DNA from: Anaerococcus sp. Marseille-P3915 | GTDB lineage: Bacteria > Bacillota > Clostridia > Tissierellales > Peptoniphilaceae | NCBI RefSeq assembly: GCF_900258475.1 | Contig: NZ_LT984888.1 | Span: 146,639 to 210,638 of the forward strand | Direction of reading: 5' to 3' | DNA length: 64,000 nucleotides | Shown here: positions 56,804-64,000 of the stretch, piece by piece | How the letters are laid out: each line of letters begins with the position of its first letter | Numbering within the stretch: the stretch's first letter is position 1 | Position numbers and translations under genes: made by a program | Notes under the pieces: model-generated | The model's database searches: none | Told to the model about the DNA's origin: nothing | What the model saw: only the letters and a program-made list of their open reading frames with translations

Positions 56804-58276
56804 ATGTTGAGATTTTTTTATTTGACTGATAAGAAAGAATTTGTAAAGCTTTTATTAATTAGGCTAATAGTAATCTGTTTGGGATTGTTAATTCCTATTA
56901 ATACAGCAAAGGCCATTGACTTTGCTATTGCTAAGGACTTGGACCAGACAATAAAGCATATAGGGATCATGGTTTTACTTGATATTGGTATCCATATTTT
57001 TTATGTCCTCGAAGATTATATTTTTGGGAAAAATGACGCCAAGGCCTATCTAAAGCAATTTGTAAGTCTTGATAGGGCCTTGAAATTTTATGACAGTAAG
57101 GTTTATAATATCGACCAGGCAAGGATTAACCAAGAGCTTGGCCAAAATTTTGAAATTGTCCAGCCCTTTATCTACAAAAATACCTTGAGGATATTTTTAA
57201 ACGCCCTTAAGTTTGTGGCAATTTGCATAATTGTATTTTTTATCTCACCATATCTTTTAATTTCATTTTTAATCATAGCCCCAATAGCAGCTGTGGTTTC
57301 CTATAAGAGTGAGGAGAAGATTTCGGATTATTCCTCAAACCACTTGGACGATATGAAAAATATCAAGGGCTATTTGCTTGATTCTAATAATCTAAGTAAG
57401 GAAGAAAGATTTTTAGAAGAAAAGCAGCTTCCACCTATTAAGGACTTTTTTAAGGGGTTTTTCAAAAATCTAATAACAAAGGTTCGCTATGAAAGCGTGA
57501 TTTATAATATTTTCGTCTATGGAACCCTAAACATGGCCATCACCCTTACAACCATTATTTCAATTATCCTTATTATAAAGGGCAAGATGACCCCAGGCTC
57601 CTATGCAGCTGTGTCAATCTATATCAGCTCCCTTTGGGATCCCATGCTTGATACTTTTAATACAAGAAGAGAATACGTCTCAGGCAAGCCTGCCATGGAC
57701 TCTTTCTATGAATTTATAAATATGACTCCTGTAAAATTTGATAAGGCAAAGATAAATTCTTTAGAAATAAGAGGATATACAAGTCTTGGAAGTGGAGGAG
57801 AAAGACTCCACCAAGCCTTTAGTGAAAATTTTGAAAAAGGAAAAATCAACCTTATTGTAGGAGATAATGGCATTGGAAAGACAACCCTTATAGAAGCAAT
57901 TATGAATCTTACAACCAGGTATGAGGGAGAAATTTTTATAAATGGCAAGGCTCTTGATAAGAAATCAGGTATTTTATTTGATGACCTGGTCTATATTCCT
58001 GCAAATCCACTCATAAGTGAGTATGGCAAGCTAAAAGAAAAGCTTAAGGGCTCATCAGGTCAGAAAAAACTAGCCCAAGTAGAATTTGCTACAAGAACTG
58101 ACAAGTCTCTCTATATCTTTGACGAGCCGACAAACTTTTTGGATAAGGAAGTTAAGGGAAGGGTCTTGGATTTAATTAGAGGACTTACCAGTAAGGGCAA
58201 GCTAGTAATAGTAATAAGCCATGACCAAGTATTTATGGATGCAAGTGATGTGAATTTGATTAGGATTAATAAGTAA
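56804..58276 (+). CDS. ABC exporter half-transporter (membrane + ATPase)
   Basis: A 490-residue fusion of an ABC membrane domain (about six helices within residues 10-300) and an ATPase domain. Walker A is GDNGIGKTTL near residue 354, a shortened signature is SSGQKKLAQVEF, Walker B is LYIFDEPTNFLD, and the switch His is in VIVISHDQ. The ATPase domain is shorter than usual between Walker A and signature. It presumably works as a homodimer exporting a peptide or lipid. Its position at the end of the Rgg-like locus suggests export of a locus product. A GGAGG site precedes the ATG. Confidence 0.85.
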   Translation: MLRFFYLTDKKEFVKLLLIRLIVICLGLLIPINTAKAIDFAIAKDLDQTIKHIGIMVLLDIGIHIFYVLEDYIFGKNDAKAYLKQFVSLDRALKFYDSKVYNIDQARINQELGQNFEIVQPFIYKNTLRIFLNALKFVAICIIVFFISPYLLISFLIIAPIAAVVSYKSEEKISDYSSNHLDDMKNIKGYLLDSNNLSKEERFLEEKQLPPIKDFFKGFFKNLITKVRYESVIYNIFVYGTLNMAITLTTIISIILIIKGKMTPGSYAAVSIYISSLWDPMLDTFNTRREYVSGKPAMDSFYEFINMTPVKFDKAKINSLEIRGYTSLGSGGERLHQAFSENFEKGKINLIVGDNGIGKTTLIEAIMNLTTRYEGEIFINGKALDKKSGILFDDLVYIPANPLISEYGKLKEKLKGSSGQKKLAQVEFATRTDKSLYIFDEPTNFLDKEVKGRVLDLIRGLTSKGKLVIVISHDQVFMDASDVNLIRINK

Positions 58277-58278
58277 AG

Positions 58279-58304
58279 CAAAAAGACCTCGGCTGAGGTC
58301 TTTT
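58279..58304 (+). terminator. Terminator after the ABC gene
   Basis: Stem AAAAGACCTC / GAGGTCTTTT, loop GGCT, just past the stop. Confidence 0.85.
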
Positions 58305-58317
58305 GTATGATTTAAAG

Positions 58318-58471
58318 CACCCCAGCTAGGGCTGGGGTGTAGAGAACGTAATCTTTTTCAACGAACGCTCCTATACGTCGCGTTCTTATGAAAAAATTAC
58401 ATAAGGTTTCTCATCAATCTATCTTCACACTTCGTGTTTGATATATTGTGAGAACCGCAAAAAAATCGCTT
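58318..58471 (-). repeat. Structured repeat family, copy R1
   Basis: Read on the minus strand, this unit runs from the second half of a hairpin (AAGCGATTTTTTTGC), through GGTTCTCA, an inner stem CAATATATC / GATAGATTG, TGAGAAACCTTATGTAAT, a stem AACGC / GCGTT around GACGTATAGGA, then ATTACGT and a closing GC hairpin CACCCCAGC / GCTGGGGTG. It is downstream of pgi, in the same orientation as copy R2. Its first hairpin arm has been replaced by the 57-nt motif. Confidence 0.78.
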
Positions 58472-58473
58472 AT

Positions 58474-58530
58474 GAAGTCCTATCCCAATTTTATGAAATA
58501 AAATTGTTGGAAGGACTGATACTTTAGTAC
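58474..58530 (+). repeat. 57-nt covarying motif, copy a
   Basis: The motif has three nested or adjacent stems: TCCT/AGGA, AATTTTAT/ATAAAATT around GAA, and ACT/AGT around TT. The other copy (61424-61480) has different bases in all three stems but keeps every pairing. The strand of function is not certain because stems read on both. Confidence 0.75.
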
Positions 58531-58538
58531 GATTTAAA

Positions 58539-58714
58539 GCACCCCGGCTAAGGCCGGGGTTAAGGAACGTAATGTTTTTAGAATCAATGCTCGTATTCCT
58601 CGCATCGCTTCTAAAAAATTACATAAGGTTCTTCATCAATTTCTACTTCGGTGCTTCGCACCTTGAGAAATTGTGAAGACCGCAAAAAAATCGCTTACGA
58701 TTTTTTTGCTACCA
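58539..58714 (-). repeat. Structured repeat family, copy R2 (after pgi)
   Basis: A full-length unit in the sense of pgi, starting right at the pgi stop (TAATGGTAGC on the minus strand). The first hairpin AAAAAAATCG-TAA-GCGATTTTTTT can act as the pgi terminator. Next come GGTCTTCA / TGAAGaACC, inner stem CAATTTCT / AGAAATTG, a stem with ATGC / GCAT around the conserved loop, and the terminal hairpin ACCCCGGCC / GGCTAAGG-type with CCCCGGC / GCCGGGG. Compared with R1 and R3, the stems have changed on both sides. Confidence 0.8.
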
Positions 58715-59986
58715 TTAGTATCCAGGTTTACCTAGTAGTTTAAACATTGCTTTCTTATATGCTTCTACTCCTGGTTGGTCGAATGGGTTTACTCCTAGCA
58801 TGTAGCCTGATACTCCTACTGCTATTTCGAAGAAGTAGAATAGTTCTGCTAGAGTTCTTTCGTTTACTTTGTCTATTTTTATTCTAATATTTGGTACATT
58901 TCCTTCTACGTGGGCCATTGCTGTACCTTCCATGGCTTGTTTGTTGACGTAGGACATTTTTTTGCCTGCTAGGTAGTTTAGGCCATCTAGGTTGTCGGCA
59001 TCTGTTTTGATTTCTATGTCTTTGTCTACATTTTCGACTTCTATTACTGTTTCAAATAGGTTTCTCTTGCCATCTTGGATCATTTGGCCTACTGAGTGGA
59101 GGTCTGTTGTGTTATTTACACTTGCTGGGAAGATTCCTTTGCCATCTTTTCCTTCAGATTCGCCGTAAAGTTGTTTCCACCATTCTGCTACATATTTTAG
59201 CTTTGGTTCGTAATTTACAAGGACTTCGATTTCTTTACCATTTTCATGGAGCATATTTCTTATTGCTGCATATTTTATAGCATCATTTTCCATTGATTTA
59301 AGAGTGTATTTTTCTCTACCATCAGCAAAACCTGCCATAAATTCGTCTATATCAATGCCTGCTACAGCTAGTGGGAGTAGGCCTACTGCAGAAATTACAG
59401 AAAATCTTCCGCCTATATCATCTGGCACTACAAAGGTTTCATAGCCTTCATTTGTTGCAAGCTCTTTTAAGGCACCCTTGGCCCTGTCTGTTGTGGCAAA
59501 AATTCTTTCTCTTGCACCTTCCTTGCCATATTTTTCCTCAAGAGCTTCTTTTAAAAACCTAAAGGCTATGGCAGGCTCTGTGGTTGTACCAGATTTTGAG
59601 ATTACATTTACTGAATAATCCTTATCCTTGAGGTAGTCAAGAAGCTCTACCATATATTGGCTGGAAATTTGATTACCGGCATAGATTACTTCTATTTCTC
59701 TTTTTGAGTCAAAGTAAGTGTCGCATGCCACATCTATTGCCTTGATACCTAGGTAGGACCCACCTATACCAACTGATACGAATACATCAGAGTTTGCTCT
59801 GATTTTTTTAGCTGCCTTTTTAATTCTTTCAAATTCGTCCTTGTCATAGTCAACTGGCCTATCAATCCAGCCTAAAAAGTCATTGCCAGCTCCAGACCTG
59901 CTAATAAGAGTGTCAAAAGCATCCAGAGCCCTTCCTTCATAGTCTTTTAAATTTTCTAAGTTAACATTATTTAAATCTAATTTCAT
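58715..59986 (-). CDS. pgi: Glucose-6-phosphate isomerase
   Basis: A 423-residue sugar isomerase of glycolysis. The signature blocks are [19 protein letters not shown] (phosphate loop), [22 protein letters not shown], and the C-terminal catalytic helix region [24 protein letters not shown], with [20 protein letters not shown] in between. It is somewhat shorter than the ~445-450 residues of many Firmicute enzymes, mostly by a compact N-terminus. It is transcribed alone; repeat copy R2 begins at its stop codon. A GGAGG site precedes the ATG. Confidence 0.95.
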   Translation of the reverse strand: MKLDLNNVNLENLKDYEGRALDAFDTLISRSGAGNDFLGWIDRPVDYDKDEFERIKKAAKKIRANSDVFVSVGIGGSYLGIKAIDVACDTYFDSKREIEVIYAGNQISSQYMVELLDYLKDKDYSVNVISKSGTTTEPAIAFRFLKEALEEKYGKEGARERIFATTDRAKGALKELATNEGYETFVVPDDIGGRFSVISAVGLLPLAVAGIDIDEFMAGFADGREKYTLKSMENDAIKYAAIRNMLHENGKEIEVLVNYEPKLKYVAEWWKQLYGESEGKDGKGIFPASVNNTTDLHSVGQMIQDGKRNLFETVIEVENVDKDIEIKTDADNLDGLNYLAGKKMSYVNKQAMEGTAMAHVEGNVPNIRIKIDKVNERTLAELFYFFEIAVGVSGYMLGVNPFDQPGVEAYKKAMFKLLGKPGY

Positions 59987-60097
59987 ATTGCCTCCTATCC
60001 TTCTTTATATGATTATACCCTTAAAGGAAATTTCTTATAATAAATTATATTTATTAAAAAACAACCTTTAATCACTAGTCTGCATAATATTTCAAAA

Positions 60098-60112
60098 TGA
60101 AAATCATTATCA
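60098..60112. promoter_or_regulatory. Fur/PerR-like box 1 upstream of rubrerythrin
   Basis: TGAAAATCATTATCA matches TGATAATNATTATCA at all but one defined position. Confidence 0.55.
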
Positions 60113-60217
60113 ATATCACAAGAGTAGGATCCATTATAAAAACAAATCTTCTACTCACATCTAGGCAATCTATGTAAATATGTATTTTAAAAGAATTTTG
60201 GAATTAATGCCTGCTAA

Positions 60218-60232
60218 TGATAATGATTATAT
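60218..60232. promoter_or_regulatory. Fur/PerR-like box 2 upstream of rubrerythrin
   Basis: TGATAATGATTATAT keeps the first half-site perfectly and differs at the last two bases of the second. It lies about 40 bases upstream of the -35 element. Confidence 0.5.
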
Positions 60233-60270
60233 ATATCATGCTTAGAAAGAATAAAACTTTAGAATCATTC

Positions 60271-60298
60271 TTGACATTTGTATAATTAATAATATAGT
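60271..60298 (+). promoter_or_regulatory. Promoter of the rubrerythrin gene
   Basis: TTGACA (60271-60276) and TATAGT (60293-60298), spacing 16. This, with the two Fur-like boxes, is what the 360-base gap before the gene holds. Confidence 0.75.
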
Positions 60299-60346
60299 AT
60301 GAATAACAGGTGATATGAAGTCACAAAAAATATAAAGGAGATTATT

Positions 60347-60940
60347 ATGGCAGAACTAAAAGGAACAAAAACAGCACAAAACTTAATTACATCATTCGTT
60401 GGTGAATCACAAGCTAACATGAGATATACATATGCTGCAAAAACTGCAGAAAAAGAAGGCTATAGACAAATCGCAGCAATCTTTAGAGAAACAGCAATGA
60501 ACGAAAGAGAACACGCTGCAAGATTCTACAAATTCCTAAAAGAAGAATACAAACTAGAAACAATTGAATTAACAGAAGGCTATACAGCTTGGCCAGTAAT
60601 TTGGCATGACACATTAACAAACCTACAAGGCGCTATCGATGGTGAAAACGAAGAATGCGAAGATATGTATCCAGCATTTGCTGACGTAGCAGAAGAAGAA
60701 GGATTCGACGAAATCGCTAGAGCATTCAGAAACATAGCAAAAGCTGAAGGCGCTCACAGAGATAGATACCAAAAACTACACGACAATGTAGAAAATGGCA
60801 CAGTATTTGAAAAAGAAGAATCAGTAATCTGGAAATGTGGAAACTGTGGCTTCCTATATGAAGGCAAAAAAGCACCAAAAATATGCCCAGCATGCCACCA
60901 CCCACAAGAATGGTTCGAAGTAGCAGCATTTAACTATTAA
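60347..60940 (+). CDS. rbr: Rubrerythrin
   Basis: A 197-residue, non-sulfur-protected peroxidase. Residues 1-~145 are the four-helix diiron domain with Glu/His ligands (GESQANMRYTYAAKTAEKEG, AMNEREHAARFYKFL, AFRNIAKAEGAHRDRYQ). Residues ~160-197 are a complete rubredoxin-like domain, CGNCGFLYEGKKAPKICPACHHPQEWF, with all four cysteines. It reduces H2O2 in the cytoplasm of anaerobes using NAD(P)H through a reductase. Two Fur/PerR-like boxes and a strong promoter suggest induction by peroxide or metal stress. Repeat copy R3 starts at its stop codon. Confidence 0.96.
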   Translation: MAELKGTKTAQNLITSFVGESQANMRYTYAAKTAEKEGYRQIAAIFRETAMNEREHAARFYKFLKEEYKLETIELTEGYTAWPVIWHDTLTNLQGAIDGENEECEDMYPAFADVAEEEGFDEIARAFRNIAKAEGAHRDRYQKLHDNVENGTVFEKEESVIWKCGNCGFLYEGKKAPKICPACHHPQEWFEVAAFNY

Positions 60941-61120
60941 TGGTAGCAAAAAAATCGTGAGCGATTTTTTGCGGTTCTCAAAGTTTTTCAAGCAAGCAAA
61001 GCTTGCGAAGTGAAAACTGATGAGAAACCTTATGTAATTTTTTATGCAAGTCGCGACGAATAGGAGCGACTGGAATAAAAACATTACGTTCTTAACCCCG
61101 GCTTTAGCCGGGGATTTTTA
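60941..61120 (+). repeat. Structured repeat family, copy R3 (after rubrerythrin)
   Basis: A full-length unit beginning directly after the stop (TAATGGTAGC), exactly as copy R2 follows pgi. Hairpin AAAAAAATCG / CGATTTTTT, then GGTTCTCA / TGAGAaACC, inner stem with AGTTTT / AAAACT, stem AGTCGC / GCGACT around GACGAATAGGA, ATGTAAT / ATTACGT, and the GC hairpin CCCCGGC-TTTA-GCCGGGG followed by ATTTTTAA, which would be a terminator. Confidence 0.82.
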
Positions 61121-61244
61121 ATTGCGAAATTTTTATGGTTTTCACAATATAACCGAGTGCGTAGCACGAAGGTTAGATTGATGAAAAAATTTATGTAATT
61201 TTAAGCAAGCCTGCCCGGCTCTTTGAGGACATGCGACGAATATA
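61121..61244 (+). repeat. Structured repeat family, copy R4 (degenerate)
   Basis: A shorter and more diverged unit: GGTTTTCACAATATAACC ... GGTTAGATTGATGAAAAAATTTATGTAAT and a final GCGACGAATA. The inner ATAACC/GGTTA pairing is kept; the later part is scrambled. Confidence 0.6.
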
Positions 61245-61415
61245 ATGGTAGTAAAAAAATCGTAAGCGATTTTTGCGATTCTCACAGTTTTTCAAGCAAG
61301 CACAGCTTGCGAAGTTAAAACTGATGAGAAACCTTATGTGACTTTTTATTTTAATTACGACGAATAGGAGTAATTTAAATAAAAATCACTGAGCATTATA
61401 AATAAAAAGATTACG
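61243..61415 (+). repeat. Structured repeat family, copy R5
   Basis: It starts TAATGGTAGTAAAAAAATCG and runs through the first hairpin, CACAGTTTTTC ... TTAAAACTGATGAGAAACC, a stem AATTAC / GTAATT around GACGAATAGGA, and ends near ATTACGTTCCT. The middle GTGA here (TTATGTGACTTTT) is matched by TCAC downstream, where other copies have TAAT and ATTA. Confidence 0.75.
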
Positions 61416-61423
61416 TTCCTTAT

Positions 61424-61480
61424 GAAGACCTATCACAATCCGATGAAATCGGATTGCATGAAGGTCTGATGCTTTAGCAC
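61424..61480 (+). repeat. 57-nt covarying motif, copy b
   Basis: It is the partner of 58474-58530. Stems here are ACCT/AGGT, AATCCGAT/ATCGGATT around GAA, and GCT/AGC around TT. Differences from copy a are paired on both sides of each stem. Confidence 0.75.
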
Positions 61481-61531
61481 AAAATTTAACTTGTTAAATT
61501 TTGCAATATTAGCAAGACTAAAATAAATATC

Positions 61532-61557
61532 AAACCCGGCCTCGGTCGGGTTTTTTA
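61532..61557 (+). terminator. Intrinsic terminator before nagB
   Basis: Stem AAACCCGGC / GTCGGGTTT-type with loop CTCG and a TTTTTT run. It has no gene immediately upstream other than the repeat units, so the repeats may themselves be transcribed. Confidence 0.7.
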
Positions 61558-61620
61558 TTTTGCCTATGATGGTAAAAATATTTAAAATGGGTATCTATAT
61601 AACTATAAGGAAAGTAAGGC

Positions 61621-61704
61621 TTCCAGTTCGTTTTTCTTTGCACTTCGTGCTTGAAAAACTGTGAGAACCATAAAAATTTTATCTATAAAATTTTTATTAC
61701 CATT
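61621..61704 (-). repeat. Structured repeat family, partial inverted copy R6
   Basis: On the minus strand it reads AATGGTAATAAAAATTTTATAGATAAAATTTTTATGG-type hairpin (changed on both arms relative to the others), then GGTTCTCACAGTTTTTCAAGCACGAAGTGC. It stops there. It ends eight bases before the nagB ribosome site. Confidence 0.65.
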
Positions 61705-61717
61705 AAAGGAGTTATAT

Positions 61718-62440
61718 ATGAAAGTTATAGTATGCAAAGATTATGATGATATGAGCAAGAAGGCTAGTGAGCTTGTTATTAGCAATATGATTGAAAAGCC
61801 TCAAATAAAGTTTGGTTTTGCGACAGGTTCTAGTCCTATTGGTCTTTATAAAAACCTGATAGCTGCCCAAAAAGAAGGGGAGATTTCTTTTAAATATGCT
61901 AAGAGTGTGAACTTAGATGAATATGTAGGAATTGATAAGGCTAATGAACAATCCTATTCTTATTTTATGGATGAGAATCTTTTTGATCATGTAAATATCA
62001 ATAAAGAAAACACCCACCTACCATATGCTCCAGAAAATGATGAGAAATATGCTATCGAATACAGAAAAATCTTAGATGATTTTGGCCAAAGAGATATTCA
62101 AATCCTAGGTCTTGGACCAAATGGCCATATAGCCTTTAATGAGCCTGCTGATAAATTAAATAGACGCGCATCTATTATAAAATTAACAGATTCTACTATC
62201 GAAGCCAACTCAAGATTTTTTGAAAATGAGGATGAAGTTCCAAAATACGCCCTTTCAATGGGGGTTGAAGAAGTATTTGATGCCAAGACCCTAATAGTAC
62301 TTGCTAGTGGCAAGAGCAAACATGAAGCTGTAAAAAGACTCTTAAATGATGATACAATTTCAACAGAGCTTCCATGCTCTCTTCTAAACCTTCACCCAAA
62401 TGTTTATCTATTTGTAGATGAAGAAGCTTATAATGGCTAA
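61718..62440 (+). CDS. nagB: Glucosamine-6-phosphate deaminase
   Basis: A 240-residue enzyme converting glucosamine-6-phosphate to fructose-6-phosphate and ammonia. The ATG at 61718 has AAAGGAG upstream; the longer frame from 61661 reads through the repeat and has no ribosome site. Signature blocks are FATGSSPIGLYKNLI (phosphate loop), VNLDEYVGIDKANEQSYSYFM (catalytic Asp) and ILGLGPNGHIAFNEP (His of the relay). No nagA is adjacent. Its product feeds the step catalysed by Pgi, encoded nearby. Confidence 0.94.
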   Translation: MKVIVCKDYDDMSKKASELVISNMIEKPQIKFGFATGSSPIGLYKNLIAAQKEGEISFKYAKSVNLDEYVGIDKANEQSYSYFMDENLFDHVNINKENTHLPYAPENDEKYAIEYRKILDDFGQRDIQILGLGPNGHIAFNEPADKLNRRASIIKLTDSTIEANSRFFENEDEVPKYALSMGVEEVFDAKTLIVLASGKSKHEAVKRLLNDDTISTELPCSLLNLHPNVYLFVDEEAYNG

Positions 62441-62465
62441 AACTTTATAGTTTTATTTAAAAAAT

Positions 62466-62518
62466 CACCTCTATTAGCTGATGCTTATTTTTCCATTTGC
62501 TAATAGGGGCGTTTTTTT
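62466..62518. terminator. Terminator between nagB and the AraC-type gene
   Basis: Stem CACCTCTATTAGC / GCTAATAGGGGCG (few mismatches), with a ~20-base loop and seven T. Confidence 0.7.
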
Positions 62519-62558
62519 CATTTTTATTTGCTTTTCTTTATAATTTTTAGATGGTTTA

Positions 62559-63485
62559 CTACTGATTAGTTTTTCTGTAGGAACTTGGGCTTAGGCCTGT
62601 GAAATCCTTGAAGGCTCTGGTAAAGTTGGATGGATTTTTGAAATTAAGGTCATTGCTTATTTCAATAATGCTTAAGTTACTTTTTAGAAGTAGTTCTTGG
62701 GCCTTTATTAATCTTAGTCTTTGTATATATTTCATAGGTGTGTATTGAAAGGTTTTGGTAAATTTATCATTTAGACTTGATTTTGAAATTTTAAATTTCT
62801 TTGAGATTTCTTCTAAGCTTATATCATTATCAAGATTTTCTCTCATATATATTTCAATTTCATTAACGAGTTCAGTATGATTTATCTTAAAATAGTTCAT
62901 CTTATTTGGATTCATTCCTATTTTTCCAATCCTATAAATTAGCTCTAGGGTTAGCAATTTTATTAGTAAAAAATCTTCACTTTTTAGGGCTAGAATTAAG
63001 TTGTTGGCAAGATTTATTAGGCTTTTTTCTCTCATTACATAACCCATATTCTTAATATTTTTAAAGTTATAGAGGAATTTGCCAATGTAAGGGAAGAGCT
63101 TGGAGTTTTTATCTAGGACTTTATCTAAGATTATAATATTAAAGGCCCTAGTTCTGTGGCTAGTTGTGAAGGAAAATTTCGATTCTGGTATAGATCTTCC
63201 TATAAAGAGTTCATTAGTTGTTATTAAGACCTTTGAATCTTTTATATAGGTAAAGTAGTTTCCCTCATAGCAATAGCCTATCCTATAACCTAAGCTGCCT
63301 TTTGAGGCTGAATTTTTGGCTTCATATTTTTTGTCAAGGCTAATATATAAGACAAAGACGCCAGGTATAAGCTCATAAGAAGTCATCTTATTTTCGGCAT
63401 TTTCTATGCCCATGTATTTTATAATCCTAGGATCACTTGTTGGGAAGGATTCAAAACCCCAAGATTTTAATCTAGTATCTTTCAT
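62559..63485 (-). CDS. AraC-family transcriptional regulator
   Basis: A 308-residue protein. The N-terminal part (~1-190) is a beta-rich ligand-sensing region without a recognised binding motif. The C-terminal ~100 residues are the double-HTH AraC DNA-binding domain (DISLEEISKKFKISKSSLNDKFTKTFQYTPMKYIQRLRLIKAQELL, then IIEISNDLNFKNPSNFTRAFKDFTGLSPSSYR). Its start overlaps the end of the ABC ATPase gene by 14 bases, so the two are coupled and it likely controls that transporter. Confidence 0.88.
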   Translation of the reverse strand: MKDTRLKSWGFESFPTSDPRIIKYMGIENAENKMTSYELIPGVFVLYISLDKKYEAKNSASKGSLGYRIGYCYEGNYFTYIKDSKVLITTNELFIGRSIPESKFSFTTSHRTRAFNIIILDKVLDKNSKLFPYIGKFLYNFKNIKNMGYVMREKSLINLANNLILALKSEDFLLIKLLTLELIYRIGKIGMNPNKMNYFKINHTELVNEIEIYMRENLDNDISLEEISKKFKISKSSLNDKFTKTFQYTPMKYIQRLRLIKAQELLLKSNLSIIEISNDLNFKNPSNFTRAFKDFTGLSPSSYRKTNQ

Positions 63486-64000
63486 TTATAAACTCCACTA
63501 TATTTTCGTCAGTATTTTTTATAAATTCATAATCGTGGCTTATGATTATTATAGTTTTTCCGGCAATTTTCATTTGCTTTATTATGTCTATAAGTCTTTG
63601 CATATTTTCGTAGCAAAGACCAGATGTTGGTTCGTCTAGGATGGCTATTTCTTTGGGACTTGCCATAGCAAGACCTAGGGCGAGCCTTTGTTTTTCTCCG
63701 CCAGATAGCCTTTGGGGATGGCGGTCTTTTTTGTCGGCTAAGTTTAAAGCTAATAGGCTTTTTTCTATTAGACTCTTATCATCGCTTACAATTGCCATCT
63801 CCATTTCAACTGATTCTGTAAAAAGCTGATAGTTTACATCTTGCATGACAAGGGAAATATAGGCTCCATGATTTTTTATAAGCTTATTTTTATAATAGAT
63901 TTTTCCATTTTGTTTTTTATTTAGACCGCATAGGTTTCTAATAAATGAGCTTTTGCCTATACCATTAGCCCCAATTATAAAATATATACCAGGCTCAAAA
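63472..64000 (-). CDS. ABC transporter ATPase, C-terminal part (continues past window)
   Basis: The frame stays open to the window edge and begins FEPGIYFIIGANGIGKSSF, containing Walker A GANGIGKSS. It continues with the Q-loop MQDVNYQLFTESVEMEM, signature LSGGEKQRLALGLAM, Walker B IAILDEPTSGL and the switch His in IIIISHDYEF. The Q-loop sequence resembles ECF-type and cobalt/vitamin transporter ATPases, so this may be the second half of a double-ATPase protein. The ATG at 63846 is internal. The start lies outside the window. Confidence 0.9.
   Translation of the reverse strand, partial: FEPGIYFIIGANGIGKSSFIRNLCGLNKKQNGKIYYKNKLIKNHGAYISLVMQDVNYQLFTESVEMEMAIVSDDKSLIEKSLLALNLADKKDRHPQRLSGGEKQRLALGLAMASPKEIAILDEPTSGLCYENMQRLIDIIKQMKIAGKTIIIISHDYEFIKNTDENIVEFINERY

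Noticed and set aside
58318-61704. The interspersed repeats as a CRISPR array or as IS ends
   Set aside because: Spacing and orientation are irregular, copies are imperfect and long, and no transposase or cas gene is nearby.
61661-61717. 19-residue N-terminal extension of nagB
   Set aside because: It translates the partial repeat R6 and lacks a ribosome site, whereas the ATG at 61718 has AAAGGAG and starts the conserved domain.

Overview
The window looks like a chromosomal segment of a low-GC, Gram-positive, anaerobic, fermentative Firmicute. The closest match I can name from gene content is Anaerococcus or a relative in Peptoniphilaceae; this is inference. Reasons are the A/T-rich codon use, strong AGGAGG-type ribosome sites, a T-box leader, many Cys-anchored lipoproteins, a V/A-type ATPase in place of an F-type one, and oxygen-defence enzymes typical of strict anaerobes (rubrerythrin, flavodiiron protein).

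Layout. 1-672: right end of an IS3 element. 697-1791: lipoprotein. 1893-10241: nine-gene V-type ATPase operon in the Enterococcus ntp order; its rotor subunit keeps the Na+ ligands, and a NhaC-type Na+/H+ antiporter follows. 12036-17743: CorA and a CorC/HlyC protein enclose a 3.3 kb repeat island with two noncoding ~700 bp direct repeats, an intact IS3 element between them, and inverted flanks. 17795-29409: lipoproteins, an orphan PTS IIB, galE with a nucleotidyltransferase, T-box-controlled thrS, an ATP-grasp protein, a MATE exporter, and a lipoprotein with two predicted covalent FMN sites. 29739-32930: an acyl-CoA dehydrogenase/EtfA/rubredoxin-like fusion in an operon with a flavodiiron protein, behind a consensus promoter and a Fur-like box. 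33132-42040: an orphan IlvD/Edd dehydratase, a broken lipoprotein gene, and a PTS plus alpha-mannosidase cassette with a PRD regulator. 42155-44997: four related small lipoproteins. 45156-50892: radical SAM protein with an apparent ATC start, two-component system, a membrane/secreted redox set (CXXC peptide, NapH-like ferredoxin, TlpA-like lipoprotein), and a secreted C39-like peptidase. 50920-53368: membrane proteins and a CPBP protease. 53399-58276: two paralogous Rgg-like regulators enclosing a 40-residue exported peptide, an exported 214-residue protein and a three-helix membrane protein, then an ABC protein; this resembles a peptide-signalled export or bacteriocin locus. 58318-61704: pgi, rubrerythrin and nagB, separated by a family of structured repeats. 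62559-64000: AraC regulator and a partial ABC ATPase.

The strongest candidates for something undescribed are: (1) the ~170 nt repeat family around pgi, rubrerythrin and nagB, whose copies differ by changes that keep several stems paired, plus a separate 57 nt motif with the same behaviour; (2) the dehydrogenase/EtfA fusion whose rubredoxin-like tail has lost all four iron-ligand cysteines while sitting next to a flavodiiron protein; (3) the Rgg-like/exported-peptide locus with a perfect palindrome between its divergent genes; (4) the large noncoding repeat units flanking the IS3 element.
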